Part shown: positions 63,365 to 64,000 of the stretch, one piece after another
How positions within the stretch are numbered: the first letter of the stretch is position 1
Layout of the letters: every line of letters begins with the position of its first letter
Assembly: GCA_033296875.1 (NCBI GenBank)
Contig: MU860140.1
Coordinates: 1 to 64,000, forward strand
Source of the DNA: Achaetomium macrosporum
Lineage: Eukaryota > Ascomycota > Sordariomycetes > Sordariales > Chaetomiaceae
Reading direction: 5' to 3'
Length of the DNA: 64,000 nucleotides
Made by a program: the position numbers and the translations under genes
The notes under the pieces: model-generated
What the model saw: only the letters and a program-made list of their open reading frames with translations
Databases searched by the model: none
Told to the model about the DNA's origin: nothing

Positions 63365-64000
63365 TCAAGTTGCGTTTGGGAACAGCCGACAGTCACCGTT
63401 GAGTATGATTGTCAACCCACTTACCATATATCATGATACCCACAATACGGACGAGAATATGAGCAAACCGAAGTGCCCGAGTTTCCCGTTTGTGCTTTCC
63501 CGATGGACTCCCTTGGCTTTCACCTTCGTTTGTTCCTCAGCCCAGAACGGCCCCTGAAGCCACGACGGGGAGCCGCATAAACGAGCTTCAGGCCAGTAGG
63601 ACAGATTCAATCAGGAATTGAGTTCTCGAGGCAAGCCGCATCAAATCGCAGGGGGCAGGTCAGGCAGCGAATAGGTCAGCCAAGGTTGAGGCCTACAACA
63701 GCGTTTGCCCCCCTAATGCCTGCGAGATCTATTTACACGGCATGAATGCGCCATTCTACCTTTAAGAAGCCACCACTCATTCTCGCCCTTTCAGTTTCAT
63801 TCAGAACAGTCACATCTGAATAGCTCGTTTTAATTTTCATTCTACTATTGTTTTTGCTGCACTGGGCGTTTCCATGGAAGTGAACCCTCAACCCCACCCA
63901 CACTCTGCCGACGTCCTCCTCGACAACCTCATCAGTGCCATTCCATTGCAAAACAACAAATAGCTATTAGCTAAAACATTGCTACGCTTTCACCGACCTG
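63365..64000. other. Intergenic, right edge
   Basis: 3' flank of EFG1 up to the window edge. Only short frames without domains. Nothing recognised. Confidence 0.5.

Noticed and set aside
1..64000. Search for CRISPR arrays, insertion sequences, integrated virus or secondary-metabolite cluster
   Set aside because: No regularly spaced repeats, transposase, polymerase or synthase domains were seen; gene content is ordinary chromosomal.

Overview
The window is nuclear DNA from a filamentous ascomycete, most probably a Sordariomycete of the Sordariales/Chaetomiaceae type. It is moderately GC-rich, genes sit on both strands 0.4-4 kb apart, and most genes carry short introns (43-130 nt, mostly 50-80) with GT..AG ends and CTRAC-like branch sites. 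It encodes a PacC pH regulator with PalA-binding motifs, Ku80, and Pezizomycotina-type membrane proteins. I found no transposon, rRNA, tRNA or CRISPR array. Exon/intron structures were built by hand from splice signals, frame continuity and family resemblance; every listed model sums to a whole number of codons.

Left third (1-24,900): an ING/PHD chromatin protein of the Pho23 type running off the left edge (-); a eukaryotic bactofilin-fold protein (-); a Pezizomycotina membrane protein (-); a one-finger C2H2 protein (-); a 4-kb gene-poor stretch; a small GRGGAGN-repeat (DUF3602/Par32) protein (+); the mitochondrial import J-protein Tim14/Pam18 (+); a Gfd2/YDR514C-like exonuclease-fold protein (-); the end-joining factor Ku80 (-), divergent from a TMEM205/DUF4149 membrane protein (+); and an uncharacterised coiled-coil protein (-).

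Middle (26,600-46,400): a DUF1295 steroid-reductase-like membrane enzyme (-), divergent from DNA topoisomerase III (+); the Stb3 RRPE-binding protein (+); a SET/MYND methyltransferase-like protein (-); a Pho13-type HAD phosphatase (-); 6-phosphogluconolactonase (+); and a GH76 alpha-1,6-mannanase-like enzyme (-).

Right third (48,400-64,000): two large low-complexity proteins (+), one with a C-terminal cysteine cluster and one with C-terminal coiled coils; pacC (-); the GATOR2 subunit Sea4/Mios (-); and, divergent from it, the rRNA-processing factor EFG1 (+).

The genes are core chromosomal functions: DNA repair and recombination (Ku80, Top3), Sin3/Rpd3L-linked chromatin (Pho23, Stb3), TORC1 and ribosome biogenesis (Sea4, Par32-like, Stb3, EFG1), mitochondrial import, pentose phosphate and metabolite repair, cell wall, and pH signalling. 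The most striking signal is non-coding. The 2.7 kb upstream of pacC holds 26 exact copies of GCCAAG/CTTGGC, the PacC recognition hexamer, where about one is expected by chance. Some lie in runs spaced about 10 bp apart and one pair forms a 16-bp palindrome. This looks like a massive autoregulatory array.
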